Below are positions 9,613 through 18,675 of a stretch of 64,000 nt of DNA, in pieces. The DNA is from JALNXF01 sp964555845 (GTDB taxonomy: Bacteria; Patescibacteriota; Gracilibacteria; BD1-5; UBA2023). The number at the start of each line of letters is the position of its first letter. The stretch's first letter is position 1. The translations under genes and the position numbers were made by a program. The notes below the pieces were generated by a model that was not told the DNA's origin, did not search any database, and saw only the letters and a list, made by a program, of their open reading frames with translations. The stretch spans positions 62,001-126,000 of the forward strand of contig CAZKUA010000002.1 in the NCBI GenBank assembly GCA_964555845.1, given 5' to 3'.

Positions 9613-10353
9613 ATGTGATTTAAAAATTGAATTCAAAAATTATTTTCAAGAGAAACATTAGATAATGTCTCGCCAACAAATGTAATTAAGACTATTAAAA
9701 CAGTTAAAGAAAGGGTTAATTATATTTCTTCTATAAAACCAAAAAAAATAACATTAAAATCTTTAGGAATAATGTTTTATTTATCTTCTTTGAGCCCAGA
9801 AAAAATAATTGATGGTTTAGTTGAAATGACGGAAGAATATACTGATTTTATAAAAACCAATCCTAATACTTCCCCATTTATATCAGATCCATATTTAAGA
9901 AAAATAGAAGAAATTACAAAAAATAATTCACTAAATGCAACCTGTCCAAATTTACAAAAAGCAATTGTGTATGAGGCAAAATCTTTTATTGGAATTAATT
10001 GAGATAAAAAACAAAAATCTATACATGAGCTTTATGTGTGATATAATTTTTGGGTAGCAAAAGAGCTGGCTAGAAAAGTATCACCTAAAAAGGCACTAGA
10101 AAAAGCAAGAGAGTTGAAAATAGCAATGATAGAAAAATTAAAACAAGAATGAAATCATATAAAAATTAAGTTTTATTGAAAAGAATATGAACTAATTGAA
10201 CATGGCTCTAGATATTTTGATATTTCTCATATTGAAGATCCAAATTTCTTTTATTTAAAATTAATAATTGGCTTCTCAGCGCCAAAAAAAGATGCAGAAT
10301 GAATTGAAATAATTGAGTTAACTCCTGAAATAATTAAAGAACATCTTGTATAA
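9613..10353 (+). CDS. hypothetical protein (246 aa)
   Basis: An intact 246-residue frame that begins ATG-TGA (Met-Gly), 17 bases after the zinc-finger gene, and is followed by a strong hairpin terminator, so it is the last gene of this unit. The protein is soluble-looking and helical with a beta-rich C-terminal part (IKIKFYGKEYELIEHG, FYLKLIIGF). I do not recognise it. Confidence 0.6.
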
Positions 10354-10356
10354 TTT

Positions 10357-10411
10357 CAAAAAATAGTTATTATTTTGGATAGATTCTATTTAGAATAATA
10401 ACTATTTTTTA
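10357..10411 (+). terminator. hairpin terminator after the 7.2-10.4 kb cluster
   Basis: AAATAGTTATTATT pairs with AATAATAACTATTT about 20 bases later, followed by a T run. Confidence 0.8.
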
Positions 10412-10423
10412 ACTTTTAAAATT

Positions 10424-10741
10424 ATGAAAAGATACTGAGTTAAAGAATTTAAATCTCAAATGGAAGATAAAAATTCAGTTCTCATTGACATCAGAACTCC
10501 CGGTGAGATTAGATATTGAAAAATCAAAAAAGATTGTCAGGTTCTGGATTTTTATGGACCAAATTTCGTAAACGAAATTTTAAAATTGGATAAATCAAAA
10601 AAATATCTTATCTATTGTGCTTACGGAAACAGAAGTTTTAGCCTTCTAAATTTCATGAAGGCTCAGTGATTTACAGATATTGCAGACCTCGAGTGAGGAA
10701 TTGCCGATTGGATGGATTCAGGAGAAAAAATAGAGAAATAA
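10424..10741 (+). CDS. rhodanese-like sulfurtransferase domain protein
   Basis: A 105-residue single rhodanese domain. VLIDIRTPGEI is the CH2A-like start, and the active loop is CAYGNRS, with the catalytic Cys carrying the persulfide. MKAQGFTDIADLEGGIADW is the conserved end of the fold. Stand-alone domains of this kind move sulfur or act as redox or phosphate sensors. A TTATGAAAA start follows the terminator of the upstream cluster, and a family A repeat follows the stop. Confidence 0.9.
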
Positions 10742-10757
10742 TTTTGAATTCCGTTTC

Positions 10758-10934
10758 TGTCATTTTGAGTGCCTTTCCTGTCATTTCGAGTGCTAACGAG
10801 AAATCCCTTTAAATCAAATCTTTTGAGACTAAAGCTTGAAGAAAAGTTAAACTTAAATTAATTATTGCAAATAAATTATATAGAAAGGGATTTCTCACTT
10901 CGTTAGAAATGACAGAAAGAGAAGTTCAGAATGA
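10758..10934. repeat. palindromic intergenic repeat, family A, nested ends
   Basis: It has a double left end (TGTCATTTTGAGTG at 10758, TGTCATTTCGAGTG at 10779) and double inverted right ends (GAAATGACA to 10913, AGAATGACA to 10934), the same nested layout as the GIY-YIG element. The 90-base core is nearly the same as in the copies at 17577 and 26640. Confidence 0.85.
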
Positions 10935-10942
10935 CAGAAAGT

Positions 10943-11488
10943 CTACAACTCATTCATTATTTTATCAATTTCTTTGTAAAGATTTTCAATTTTTCAATCA
11001 TTGTTTATCACAAAATGTGAAATATTTTTTAATTCCTTTATTCTAGTTTCTGTCTCTAATTTAGAATTTGCAATAAATTGTTCTAAAGTCAGATTTTTTT
11101 CATCAAGATTTTCTCATCTATTTTTTGTCCTATCAAACCTAATATTAATATCTGATTCTACATAAATAAGTTTAAAACCTTCCAAATCTTTAATGTGTTC
11201 GATATCCTCAATCCTTCTTATTCCATCGACTACAACAATATCAGTATTAGTTTTTTTAATATTTTCTGCTATAACTTTCGCAAATAAATCTTGTCCGAAA
11301 TTATGTCTTAAATTAGTAGATAATTTTGATAAATTCTCTCTATTTATTGGTATGAATAAGGAATTTAAAATTGTTCTTAAGATGGCAGAATATCTGAAAC
11401 TAGTCGCATTATATTTTGCAGCCAAATAATCAATAGCTGTTCATTTACCACAGCCAATTTCTCCTACAAATCCAATTACTTTTGTCAT
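10943..11488 (-). CDS. P-loop nucleotide/nucleoside kinase (dephospho-CoA kinase or UPF0200-like)
   Basis: A 181-residue P-loop kinase. The Walker A motif is GEIGCGKGTA near residue 8, with FRYSAILRTIL after it and VVVDGIRRIEDIE (Walker B, near residue 84) leading into LIYVESD and a lid with RFDRTKNR. The pattern matches the AAA_18/UPF0200 and dephospho-CoA kinase neighbourhood (sensing RS..LR after the P-loop, DGIR motif). The substrate cannot be fixed from sequence alone. It is a lone minus-strand gene between a repeat and nth. Confidence 0.7.
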
Positions 11489-11599
11489 AAAAGTTAAATT
11501 AACAACTAAAATTATATAATATCCAATTTTTTTTAAAAGCAATTAAATTTGTTTTTTTGTAAAAGAAGATATTATATTTTGGAAATTAATTTTAGAAAA

Positions 11600-12268
11600 A
11601 TGAAATCAAAAAAAGAAATATCTGAAATTTTTGATAAAATATATAAACTATATCCAAATTTTAAAACTGAGCTTTTTTATAAAACTCCTTTTCAATTAGT
11701 TGTCGCTGTAATTATGTCAGCTCAAGCAACAGATAAACAAGTCAATAAGATAAATAAAGATTTTTTTGAAAAAGTAGAAAATCCAGTTGATTTAGAAAAA
11801 TTATCTCTTGATGAAATTGAAAATTATCTTAAAAGTCTCAATTACTACAAAAATAAATCAAAATATATTAAAAATCTGTCTGAAATTCTTTATAGAAAAT
11901 ACAACTCAGAAATTCCAAATAATTTAGAAATACTCAAAACTCTACCCGGGATTTGAATAAAAACCGCTAAAGTAATACTCTGAATTCTCTATGATGCGCC
12001 ATATATTTGAGTTGATACCCACATTCACAGGGTCACAAATAGAATAGGAATTGTAAAAACAAAAACTCCCGAACAAACTGACAGAGTACTAGAAAAGAAA
12101 TTAACTCTGTCACAAAAAAGAAAAATGCACCACGCTCTAGTTTTGTTTTGAAGATATATCTGCACTGCCAAAAAGCCAAAATGCCTACAATGCCCTGTAA
12201 ATAATTTGTGTGATTATTATTCTGTCATTTCAAAAGCAAAAGCTATAACTTCGTCATCCTGAGCGTAG
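11600..12268 (+). CDS. nth: endonuclease III, DNA glycosylase/AP lyase
   Basis: Base-excision repair enzyme that removes oxidised pyrimidines. The helix-hairpin-helix LPGIGIKTAKV with the catalytic Lys is near residue 115, the catalytic Asp is in GVDTHIHRV, and the 4Fe-4S cluster Cys are C-x6-C-x2-C-x5-C (CTAKKPKCLQCPVNNLC). The frame could begin further upstream at 11549, but the ATG at 11600 gives the usual N-terminus. The end is odd: the last codons (S-S-S-G-A, TAG) are supplied by the start of a family B palindromic repeat. Confidence 0.95.
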
Positions 12269-12325
12269 TCGAGGGATCTTTTAATTAGACCCATTCGACT
12301 TCACTTCGTTCCGCTCAGGGTGACG
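12252..12325. repeat. palindromic repeat, family B, between nth and miaB
   Basis: CGTCATCCTGAGCG at the left pairs with CGCTCAGGGTGACG at the right around a 46-base middle. It overlaps the nth 3' end and supplies its TAG, and it ends two bases from the stop of the convergent miaB gene. It could act as a bidirectional terminator hairpin. Confidence 0.8.
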
Positions 12326-12326
12326 A

Positions 12327-13787
12327 TTAGAAGAGGATTTCTCCCTCAATTATCCGCCCGTTGACTTTGTTTATTTTCACAAGTACAGTGTCTCAGATAT
12401 TTACTCAATTTTTCACAGGGAGTGTGATTTCTTTAAAATTGCGAGTTCTTCAATAAAAATTTGAATTTTTTGAAATTCAAGAAATAAGAACCTCTTCCGT
12501 TTTTCAAACCATTAAATTCGCTCTTGAGGTAAAAGTCTCTTTTAAAATATTATTTAAAATATGCCATCTTCTAGCCTTTTCTATGCTTGCAACATTATCT
12601 TTTAAAAGCTTAGATGCTGTAGTTCCAGACCTCTCACTATATCTTGCAATATAGGCAAAATCAAATTCTAACTCTTTCATGGCTTTGACTGTATTTTGGA
12701 ATTGAGCCTCAGTCTCACCTGGAAATCCTACAATTATATCAGTTGAAATTCCAAAATATAGATCTTTGTTTCTTAAATATTCTACTTGTTTTTTAAAATC
12801 AGCGTATGTATGTTTTCTGTTCATATTTTTAAGTACTTCATCATCTCCGCTTTGTAGCGCGAAATGCAGATAATTACAAGTCTTATTTAATTCAAAATGT
12901 GCATCAAGAATATCAGGCGTCATATCATGAGGATTTGACGAAGTAAAACGAATTCTATCAATTCACTCAATTTTATCTATTTCATCTAGAAGTTCGCGGA
13001 ATGGAACATTCTCCCTCTCCCTCTGGGAGAGGGCTGGGGTGAGGGCCCACTTCAATTCATTTTCATCCCATGATTTGGCTTTGAGTTCTTTTCCGTAGCT
13101 ATTTACATTTTGTCATAAAAGTGTAATTTCACGGGCTCACTTCAAGACCACCTCTTTGATTTCAGAGATTATTTCATCTTTATTTCTAGATTTTTCTCTT
13201 CATCTGGTGTAGGGTACGATACAATAACTACAGAAATTATCGCATCAAGTCTGAACTACTACATTTGCAAAGGCCTTATTAACGCTCCATTGTTTTATTT
13301 TAAGATAATCATTATATTTCTCATCATTTCAAATGTCAGAATTTAATAAAATTGATAAAATCTTAGTTAAATATCCAACTTCCTCAATCCTAAAAACAAA
13401 ATCTATTTTATCAGTTTTACCAAAAATCTTATCATCGCTATTAAAAAGTGAACTTTTATTTTCCAAAAATTCTATATTTTTACTTGCATTTCTTTTTCTT
13501 TCTTGTTTATAGAATTTCTGATTAATTCCTGTCTTTCTCACCATACATCCAGTTAGTCCGACTATAATATTAGTATTGTTTTTCTTATTATATTTTTTAA
13601 TATTTTGAGCAATTGAGTAGACCTTATCCTCTCATTTTTTTCTTACGCTACAGGTATTTAATATTACAATTTGAGCTTCAGAAAAAGAGTTCACTTTTTT
13701 AAGTCAACTCTGCAATAAAATCATATTTATTTTTTCCGAGTCAGCATAATTCATCTGACAACCGAAAGTTTCTATGTAATAATTCAT
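12327..13787 (-). CDS. miaB: tRNA-2-methylthio-N6-dimethylallyladenosine synthase
   Basis: Radical SAM methylthiotransferase acting on A37 of tRNAs. It has the UPF0004 domain with Cys at FGCQMNYADSE, LNTCSVRKKGEDK and GLTGCMVRK, then the radical SAM Cx3Cx2C motif GCDNFCSYCIVPYTRGRE, SSNPHD, and a TRAM-like C-terminus ending INKVNGRIIEGEILF. At 486 residues it is longer than usual. Part of the excess is an in-frame GC-rich palindrome encoding ALTPALSQREREN between NSYGKELK and VPFRELLDEID. The stop lies two bases from the family B repeat. Confidence 0.96.
13009..13046. repeat. GC-rich REP-like palindrome inside miaB
   Basis: An inverted repeat with CTCCCTCTCC and GGGAGAGGG arms, GC-rich in an AT-rich gene. 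It is a multiple of three in effect and keeps the miaB frame open, encoding ALTPALSQREREN on the minus strand. Confidence 0.8.
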
Positions 13788-13847
13788 TTTACAGTCTAAA
13801 AATTATTTTAGATTAATTTACTCAAAAAATCTTTTTATCAAAATTAA

Positions 13848-15029
13848 TTAGTAATTAAATCCTCTCACGAATGAATTATTGTCTTCGTTTGATTCGTAAA
13901 TATTGTTGTAAATATCTGTTTCTGCTTTTATTTCGTAATATCAATAACTATTGTAAGGAATTCAAATCTCATAATAACTTATATTAAAATCTATACAGCT
14001 ATTTTGTCATAAATTTATAGAATGATTTCTTATAACACTGTTTCAATTTGAATTATTATAAATTTTAGTTGACCAATTTTGGTCATTTAGTGTAGAATTT
14101 CATCTATTACAAACCTTTACGGTTAAAGTATTATTGTTTGTATTTTGAATAATATTATCAATTAAAATATCAGGTCTAAGGCAGGAAATATTTATATTTT
14201 GAGAGAAATAATTATTATTTTCATTGCTTTCTGATAAATTATTATTTACATCAAGCTTAACTGAAACACTATTATCATTATAATATCATTGTATGAAATC
14301 AGTTGTATTCACATATAATGAGGTGCAACTATCTCTATTTAAATTAACATATGAGTATTTTTCAACTGTTTTTCCATTTAATATAAAATCAAATCTTAGA
14401 TTTAAAGAATTTGACATATTTGCTCAAATATTACAGATTTTTGCATAAATTCTGTTGTTGTAAGTATCTTGCCAAACTTCTTTTACTACTAAATCAGGAT
14501 TTCAATAATAATTAGAACTATTACAATTATTGTTGTATTGATTATTGTAATTAGAAGTTGGACTAGAATAAGATGAATTATTATAATATTGATTGTTATA
14601 AAAAGTTGTTGAGGTATTTATATAAACATAACGAGTACTTATATTATTTGCTAAATTTTTCTCTGATCTATTGGACTTTATAACTATTCATACAGTCAAA
14701 GAATAATTTCCACTACTAGCAATTGAAATTTCAGATGGCGAAAAGGCTCTATAATCTACACAGCCCCCATTATAAATATTTACATTTTGGAAAGTTTTGG
14801 TAAATTTCTCTCAATTAGACTTCTTGAGTCAAAGTTGCATAGTTCCAGAATCTACGCTTCATCAGGCATTACAAACCTTGACATAAATGTCTTTTGAACT
14901 ATTATCTTGCCAGATATTTGAAATTAAAAAATCTGGATAATATTTATTAAAAATATCAAAAGGCGCCGCTGAGGTTATATTAGGGATTACTAGAGCTAAG
15001 GCAAATACTAAACTTATTAATTTACGCAT
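13848..15029 (-). CDS. secreted protein with repeated CARDB-like beta domains
   Basis: A 393-residue protein with a signal peptide (MRKLISLVFALALVIPNITSA) and no lipobox. The mature part contains at least three similar units of about 100 residues beginning PDFLISNIWQD, PDLVVKEVWQD and PDILIDNIIQN, each with VKVCN/AKICN and a later SxxNNN segment. This is the CARDB (cell adhesion related domain in bacteria) pattern. An Asn/Tyr/Ser-rich linker separates units one and two. It is probably a surface or secreted adhesive protein. The start at 15029 is preferred over an upstream ATG because it begins the signal peptide. Confidence 0.75.
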
Positions 15030-15080
15030 AATATTGACAATTAGTGATAATAACTTTATATTATATATTTTTTTAAAAAA

Positions 15081-16391
15081 ATGCAATACAAAATTTTTTG
15101 ATGTAAAACAAATAAGTATTTTACTGAAAAATGGTTAAACTCTGAGGAATTAAAAAACAAATCCTGAATTTTTGTGGCATCTTGTGTTGTGACAGATAAA
15201 GCAAAATCAAAGTGGATAAAATTTGTAAAAGATACAATTAAAGGTTTTGAGAATAAAAGTGATAAAGTGTATTTAAGCTGATGTGGTCCAATAAAAAAAT
15301 GAAAACTAAATTCTGATTTTTATAAGATCTACCCGGAGCTACAGGAATTTAGTGATAAAATAGAGCTTCTTGAGGAAGAACCGGAAAAGGAAATTAATTT
15401 AATAGATTCCCGGGTCAAGCCCGAGAATGACAGAGTGGGTGAGAATCTCCTTTTTCGTCATCCTGAGTGTAGCGTAGCGAAATCGAAGGATCTATTTAAA
15501 ATATTTACCAGAAAATATCTAGTTATCCAGAATTGATGCGATAATAATTGTACATTTTGTCTGACAATTCAAGCAAGATGATCTCATATTTCTCGCGAAA
15601 TTGAAGAAATTATTGAAGAAATTAATAGCTCCAGCGCTCAAGAAGTAGTACTAACTGGAATAAATATCGGAGCATGGTGAGCTAGTAATACCAAGAAATT
15701 CGAAGAAACTAAATTATCTGAGCTACTCTCTCAAATTCTTGAAAAAACAAAAGTTCCAAGAATTAGAATTTCATCTCTTGGAATTGAATATATAAATGAC
15801 AAACTTTTGGAAGTTTTTAAAAACCCTAGAATTTATCCTCATTTTCATCTATCAATCCAATCAGGAAGCGATAAAATTCTAAAACTTATGTGAAGAAATT
15901 ATAGTGAATTAACTTTAAATGAAACTCTCCAAAAATTAAATATTTTAGAGAGAAAAGATTGAGTTTTGGTGAGTCTCGGAGCTGATATTATTGTAGGATT
16001 TCCTGGTGAAACTGATGATGATTTTCAAAAATCTCTAAAACTTATCCAGAAATATAATATTACAAAACTTCATGCCTTTCCATTTTCAAGCCACCAAAAT
16101 CATCATATTATCCCAGCTTCAAAGCTAGATAATCAAATAAGTGATAAAATAAAAAGAGAGAGAATGAGAGAAATAATGAAGGAGGCAAAAATTGTAGAAA
16201 ATAATTTCTACAAAAAAAATGACTGAAAAATTCTAAAAATTCTAGTTGAAAAGGTATCTCAAAATAGCTTTTCCGGATGGTCAGAAAATTATATTCCGCT
16301 AAATAAAGCCAACTTCAAGCCACTCAAAAATGAGCAAATTACAAGATGAAAAATATTTGAATGAAGATTTGAATACAAAGAGGCAAATTAA
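15081..16391 (+). CDS. MtaB-like tRNA methylthiotransferase (radical SAM)
   Basis: A 436-residue methylthiotransferase of the MiaB/RimO/MtaB family. The UPF0004 Cys are in KIFGCKTNKY, VASCVVTDKA and LSGCGPIKKG. The radical SAM motif is NGCDNNCTFC followed by ISREIEEI, ADIIVGFPGETDDDF and a short C-terminal part. MtaB converts t6A37 to ms2t6A37 and is the best fit, since a separate miaB lies upstream. Between the two domains about 30 codons come from two palindromic repeats (families C and B) read in frame (DSRVKPENDR and RHPECSVAKSKDLF). Confidence 0.85.
15404..15432. repeat. palindromic repeat, family C, in frame in the mtaB-like gene
   Basis: Reverse-oriented copy of the 6234-6262 repeat (GATTCCCGGG and CCCGAGAATGAC arms). 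It is translated as DSRVKPENDR. Confidence 0.75.
15456..15494. repeat. half-copy of repeat family B, in frame in the mtaB-like gene
   Basis: It begins CGTCATCCTGAG and ends GAAGGATCT, like the left half of the 12252 repeat. It is translated as RHPECSVAKSKDL. In this frame it has no stop, unlike in nth and nadE. Confidence 0.7.
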
Positions 16392-16398
16392 AAATCTT

Positions 16399-16425
16399 TT
16401 GACAAATAAATAATTATTTTATAAT
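16399..16425 (+). promoter_or_regulatory. promoter of the 50-residue gene
   Basis: TTGACA (16399-16404) and TATAAT (16420-16425) are separated by 15 bases; both hexamers are perfect. Confidence 0.65.
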
Positions 16426-16455
16426 AAAAGTAATTTTATTACTTAACCTAAATTT

Positions 16456-16608
16456 ATGTCTAAAGAAAAAAAGTTACCTTTTGGTTTTGGTCATAATGAA
16501 GATTTTAAAGGTTTTGATTGAATGATAACAGCTACGACGGCAGATTGATTAAAAAAATCCAATAAAACTCCAGATAAAATTAAGAAAATTTTAGATAAAG
16601 AGGAATAA
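16456..16608 (+). CDS. small hypothetical protein (50 aa)
   Basis: A short frame (MSKEKKLPFGFGHNEDF...) behind a consensus promoter and with an in-frame TGA at Gly positions. It is hydrophilic and basic at the end. No family was recognised, and its reality rests on the promoter and the open code-25 frame. Confidence 0.5.
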
Positions 16609-16639
16609 TATAAATTAAAAAATTGTCCACAAATTTGAT

Positions 16640-16666
16640 TTGATATTTTCAAAAAAGAGATATAAT
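16640..16666 (+). promoter_or_regulatory. promoter of the structured RNA candidate
   Basis: TTGATA (16640-16645) and TATAAT (16661-16666) are separated by 15 bases. Transcription would start near 16673, at the foot of the closing stem. Confidence 0.55.
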
Positions 16667-16670
16667 ACTC

Positions 16671-16868
16671 AAACGCCTTCTGATGTTTTGTGCATCTTGC
16701 TCCTATTTTTTCTCACAAATTTGTATACTTTCCGGTGTGATTAAAATAGTTGGTTTAATACATTGACTATGTCACACTCACATTATTTTTTCTAAGTTAT
16801 TGAGAAAATAATGATTTCGTAGAAAGAGAAATACAAATGGAGTTAAAACGGCATCGAGGGTGTTTTTT
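16671..16868 (+). ncRNA. structured non-coding RNA candidate (6S-like layout)
   Basis: No reading frame fits this segment. The 5' end ACGCCTTCTGATG pairs, with G-U pairs, with the 3' end CATCGAGGGTGT, which is followed by a T run. Inside, ATTTGTAT (about 16719) pairs with ATACAAAT (about 16830), a GTGTGA/TCACAC hairpin is centred near 16755, and an ATTATTTT/AAAATAAT hairpin occupies the 3' side. A closing stem, a large bubble with a 3'-side hairpin and a length near 190 nt resemble 6S RNA, but no conserved 6S sequence was recognised, so this is only a candidate. Confidence 0.45.
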
Positions 16869-17520
16869 ATTGCTTATTTTTGTCTAAAAATTCTTTTATA
16901 GTCATTATATTTGATCACAAACTAAATCAATCATGAGTTTTTTTCCTTTCAAAATCTTGCTCATCCAAAAAATAAATTATCTCATGTTGTTCTAATTTTT
17001 GGATAATATGAGCTGGACAATTAAGAGAAAAAATATGCCAAATATATTTTGTAAGAATTTTTCTTTTTATAGAACTTCAATATCATTCGCTATAAACTGT
17101 ACCAATAAATTTAGAATTAAATTCATAACACTCATTTTCTGATAAAATTGGTTCTGTCATATTTCATATTAATTCGTTACTTAATTCTTCTATTAATTCT
17201 CTTAAAATAGCCCTTTCATATAAAAAAGAATTTGCTTTAGAAAATATTTGAATTATATGTTCTAACATATCTGCACTAATTTTAAATTTGGTATTATTTT
17301 CATCAAAATCAAAACCACCTAGTTCTTCTATTATTTTTTTATTAAACAAAATTGCAGATCATCAAATAAAAGAAATTTTTTTCATTCATAAATTTAATCT
17401 TTTTTTATTTACAATTCCCACAATCCTTCAATTTATATCAGAAGCCAAATTAGCAACCGAAATTCTAATAATTTTATTGTTTTTCTTATGTTCTCTTGGT
17501 GTATTTGAGATTTTATTCAT
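16867..17520 (-). CDS. hypothetical protein, possibly a divergent Nudix fold
   Basis: A 217-residue frame with several TGA glycines. The segment FIGGSAILFNKK followed later by YERAILRELIEELSNEL resembles the strand and REL-EE helix of a Nudix hydrolase, but the Gly and first Glu of the Nudix box are not in the usual places, so the call is tentative. Its TAA falls in the T run of the RNA gene's terminator. A family A repeat lies upstream. Confidence 0.5.
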
Positions 17521-17576
17521 AAATTTTGATTTATTATTTCTATGATTTTTCTTTAATTATTGTTTCAATTCCACCC

Positions 17577-17721
17577 TGTCATTCCGAGTGACAACGAGGA
17601 ATCCCTTTAAATCAAATCTTTTGAGGCTAAAATTTAAAGAAAAGTTAAACTTGGAAATTACAATTTCAAAAATGCTTCTAAAAGGGATTTCTCATTTCGT
17701 TTCACTCCATTCGAAATGACA
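17577..17721. repeat. palindromic intergenic repeat, family A
   Basis: Starts TGTCATTCCGAGTG and ends CGAAATGACA. The core shares AATCCCTTTAAATC and AAGAAAAGTTAAACTT with the copies at 10758 and 26640. Confidence 0.85.
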
Positions 17722-17761
17722 GGTGGGGGGGGTCATTGGAAATAACAGGAATAAATAAAAA

Positions 17762-18547
17762 CTACTCTTTTCAAGACTTAAATTCTTCTCTTAATTCCAT
17801 CAAAAATTGAGAAAAAATTTCTCCAGGAATATTAATACTATCAGCAGAAAGAGTTCAATCTTTCTTTTTTGGTTGGTGAATTAGTTTTGAATTTCCAGTA
17901 AGCAATAGTAATTTTAATTTTTCTTTATTTTGTTTTAATTGCTCTCTTAAAGCCATCTTCATCAGTAGTTGATGTTCTTTGCTTCAGACTTTATAAGTAT
18001 TTCAATTATAAGTAAAATATTCTTTTAATTGAGCTTTTTTTCAAAATTTTTTTGATTCTACTCAAAATAAATCCAGGCACTCAAGCCATTTTGAACTTCA
18101 CTCTTCAAATTTTAAAGACTGCCAAAATGCCTCAATAGAGGCATAAGGTATTCAATTGAAATCAAAAGGATAGCGTGATAAATTCGACAATCCAGCCTCT
18201 ATAAAATTCTCACTATTTGAAGCAATATTAAATTCCTTTATTTTAATATCAAAATTTTTAATAAAATCGTCATGATCTCCTCATACACCTACTATTTCTC
18301 AACATAAACATTTCCCAGTTTCTTGATGCCAATACCCAATAGGCATATTAGGAGTATTCGTTAATCAGTCCAATATATGATTTTGTTCTTCAATTTTTTC
18401 AGTATTTTTGAAATATTCATCTACTGTAATTCCTAAAATTTCCATAATTTTTGAAGAAAAATCTTTTGAAATACAATATATTCCACCAACCATTTGTACG
18501 GTAACATCAGCAACAGATATGTATCTTCAATTTTCTTCTAGTGACAT
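17762..18547 (-). CDS. NADAR-domain protein (YbiA-like N-glycosidase/ADP-ribose hydrolase family)
   Basis: A 261-residue protein. From residue 115 onward it follows the NADAR pattern: LSNLSRYPFDFNGIPYASIEAFWQ at the start of the domain, then KKFGKKAQLKE, KEHQLLMKMALREQL and LLLTGNSKLIHQ with a late Asp-Trp. NADAR proteins cleave N-glycosidic bonds in riboflavin intermediates or ADP-ribosylated guanine. The first 110 residues are unrecognised. Its presence fits the NAD/ADP-ribose theme of the window, though no operator was seen at its promoter. Confidence 0.75.
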
Positions 18548-18635
18548 TTTTTGTGACGATTAAAATATAATAATTAGGTTAATTATAACTAGAATCATGG
18601 AAAATACAAGAATAATTATTATTTTCACAATATTC

Positions 18636-18664
18636 AAAAAAGCTGTCTTGCGACAGCTTTTTTT
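18636..18664 (-). terminator. terminator of the nuclease-fold lipoprotein gene
   Basis: AAAAAAGCTGTC pairs with GACAGCTTTTTT around a short loop (minus-strand reading). A GGAGG motif lies between the stop codon and this hairpin. Confidence 0.85.
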
Positions 18665-18675
18665 ATTCCTCCTTT

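Noticed and set aside
11193..11429. 78-residue plus-strand frame
   Set aside because: Antisense to the P-loop kinase, which has a clear Walker A and DGIR motif.
13009..13046. ALTPALSQRERE as a functional protein motif
   Set aside because: It is the translation of a REP-like palindrome and has no place in the MiaB fold.
16609..16870. tmRNA or RNase P RNA
   Set aside because: No tRNA-like ends, tag frame or P4 consensus; only a generic structured RNA with a 6S-like layout is supported.
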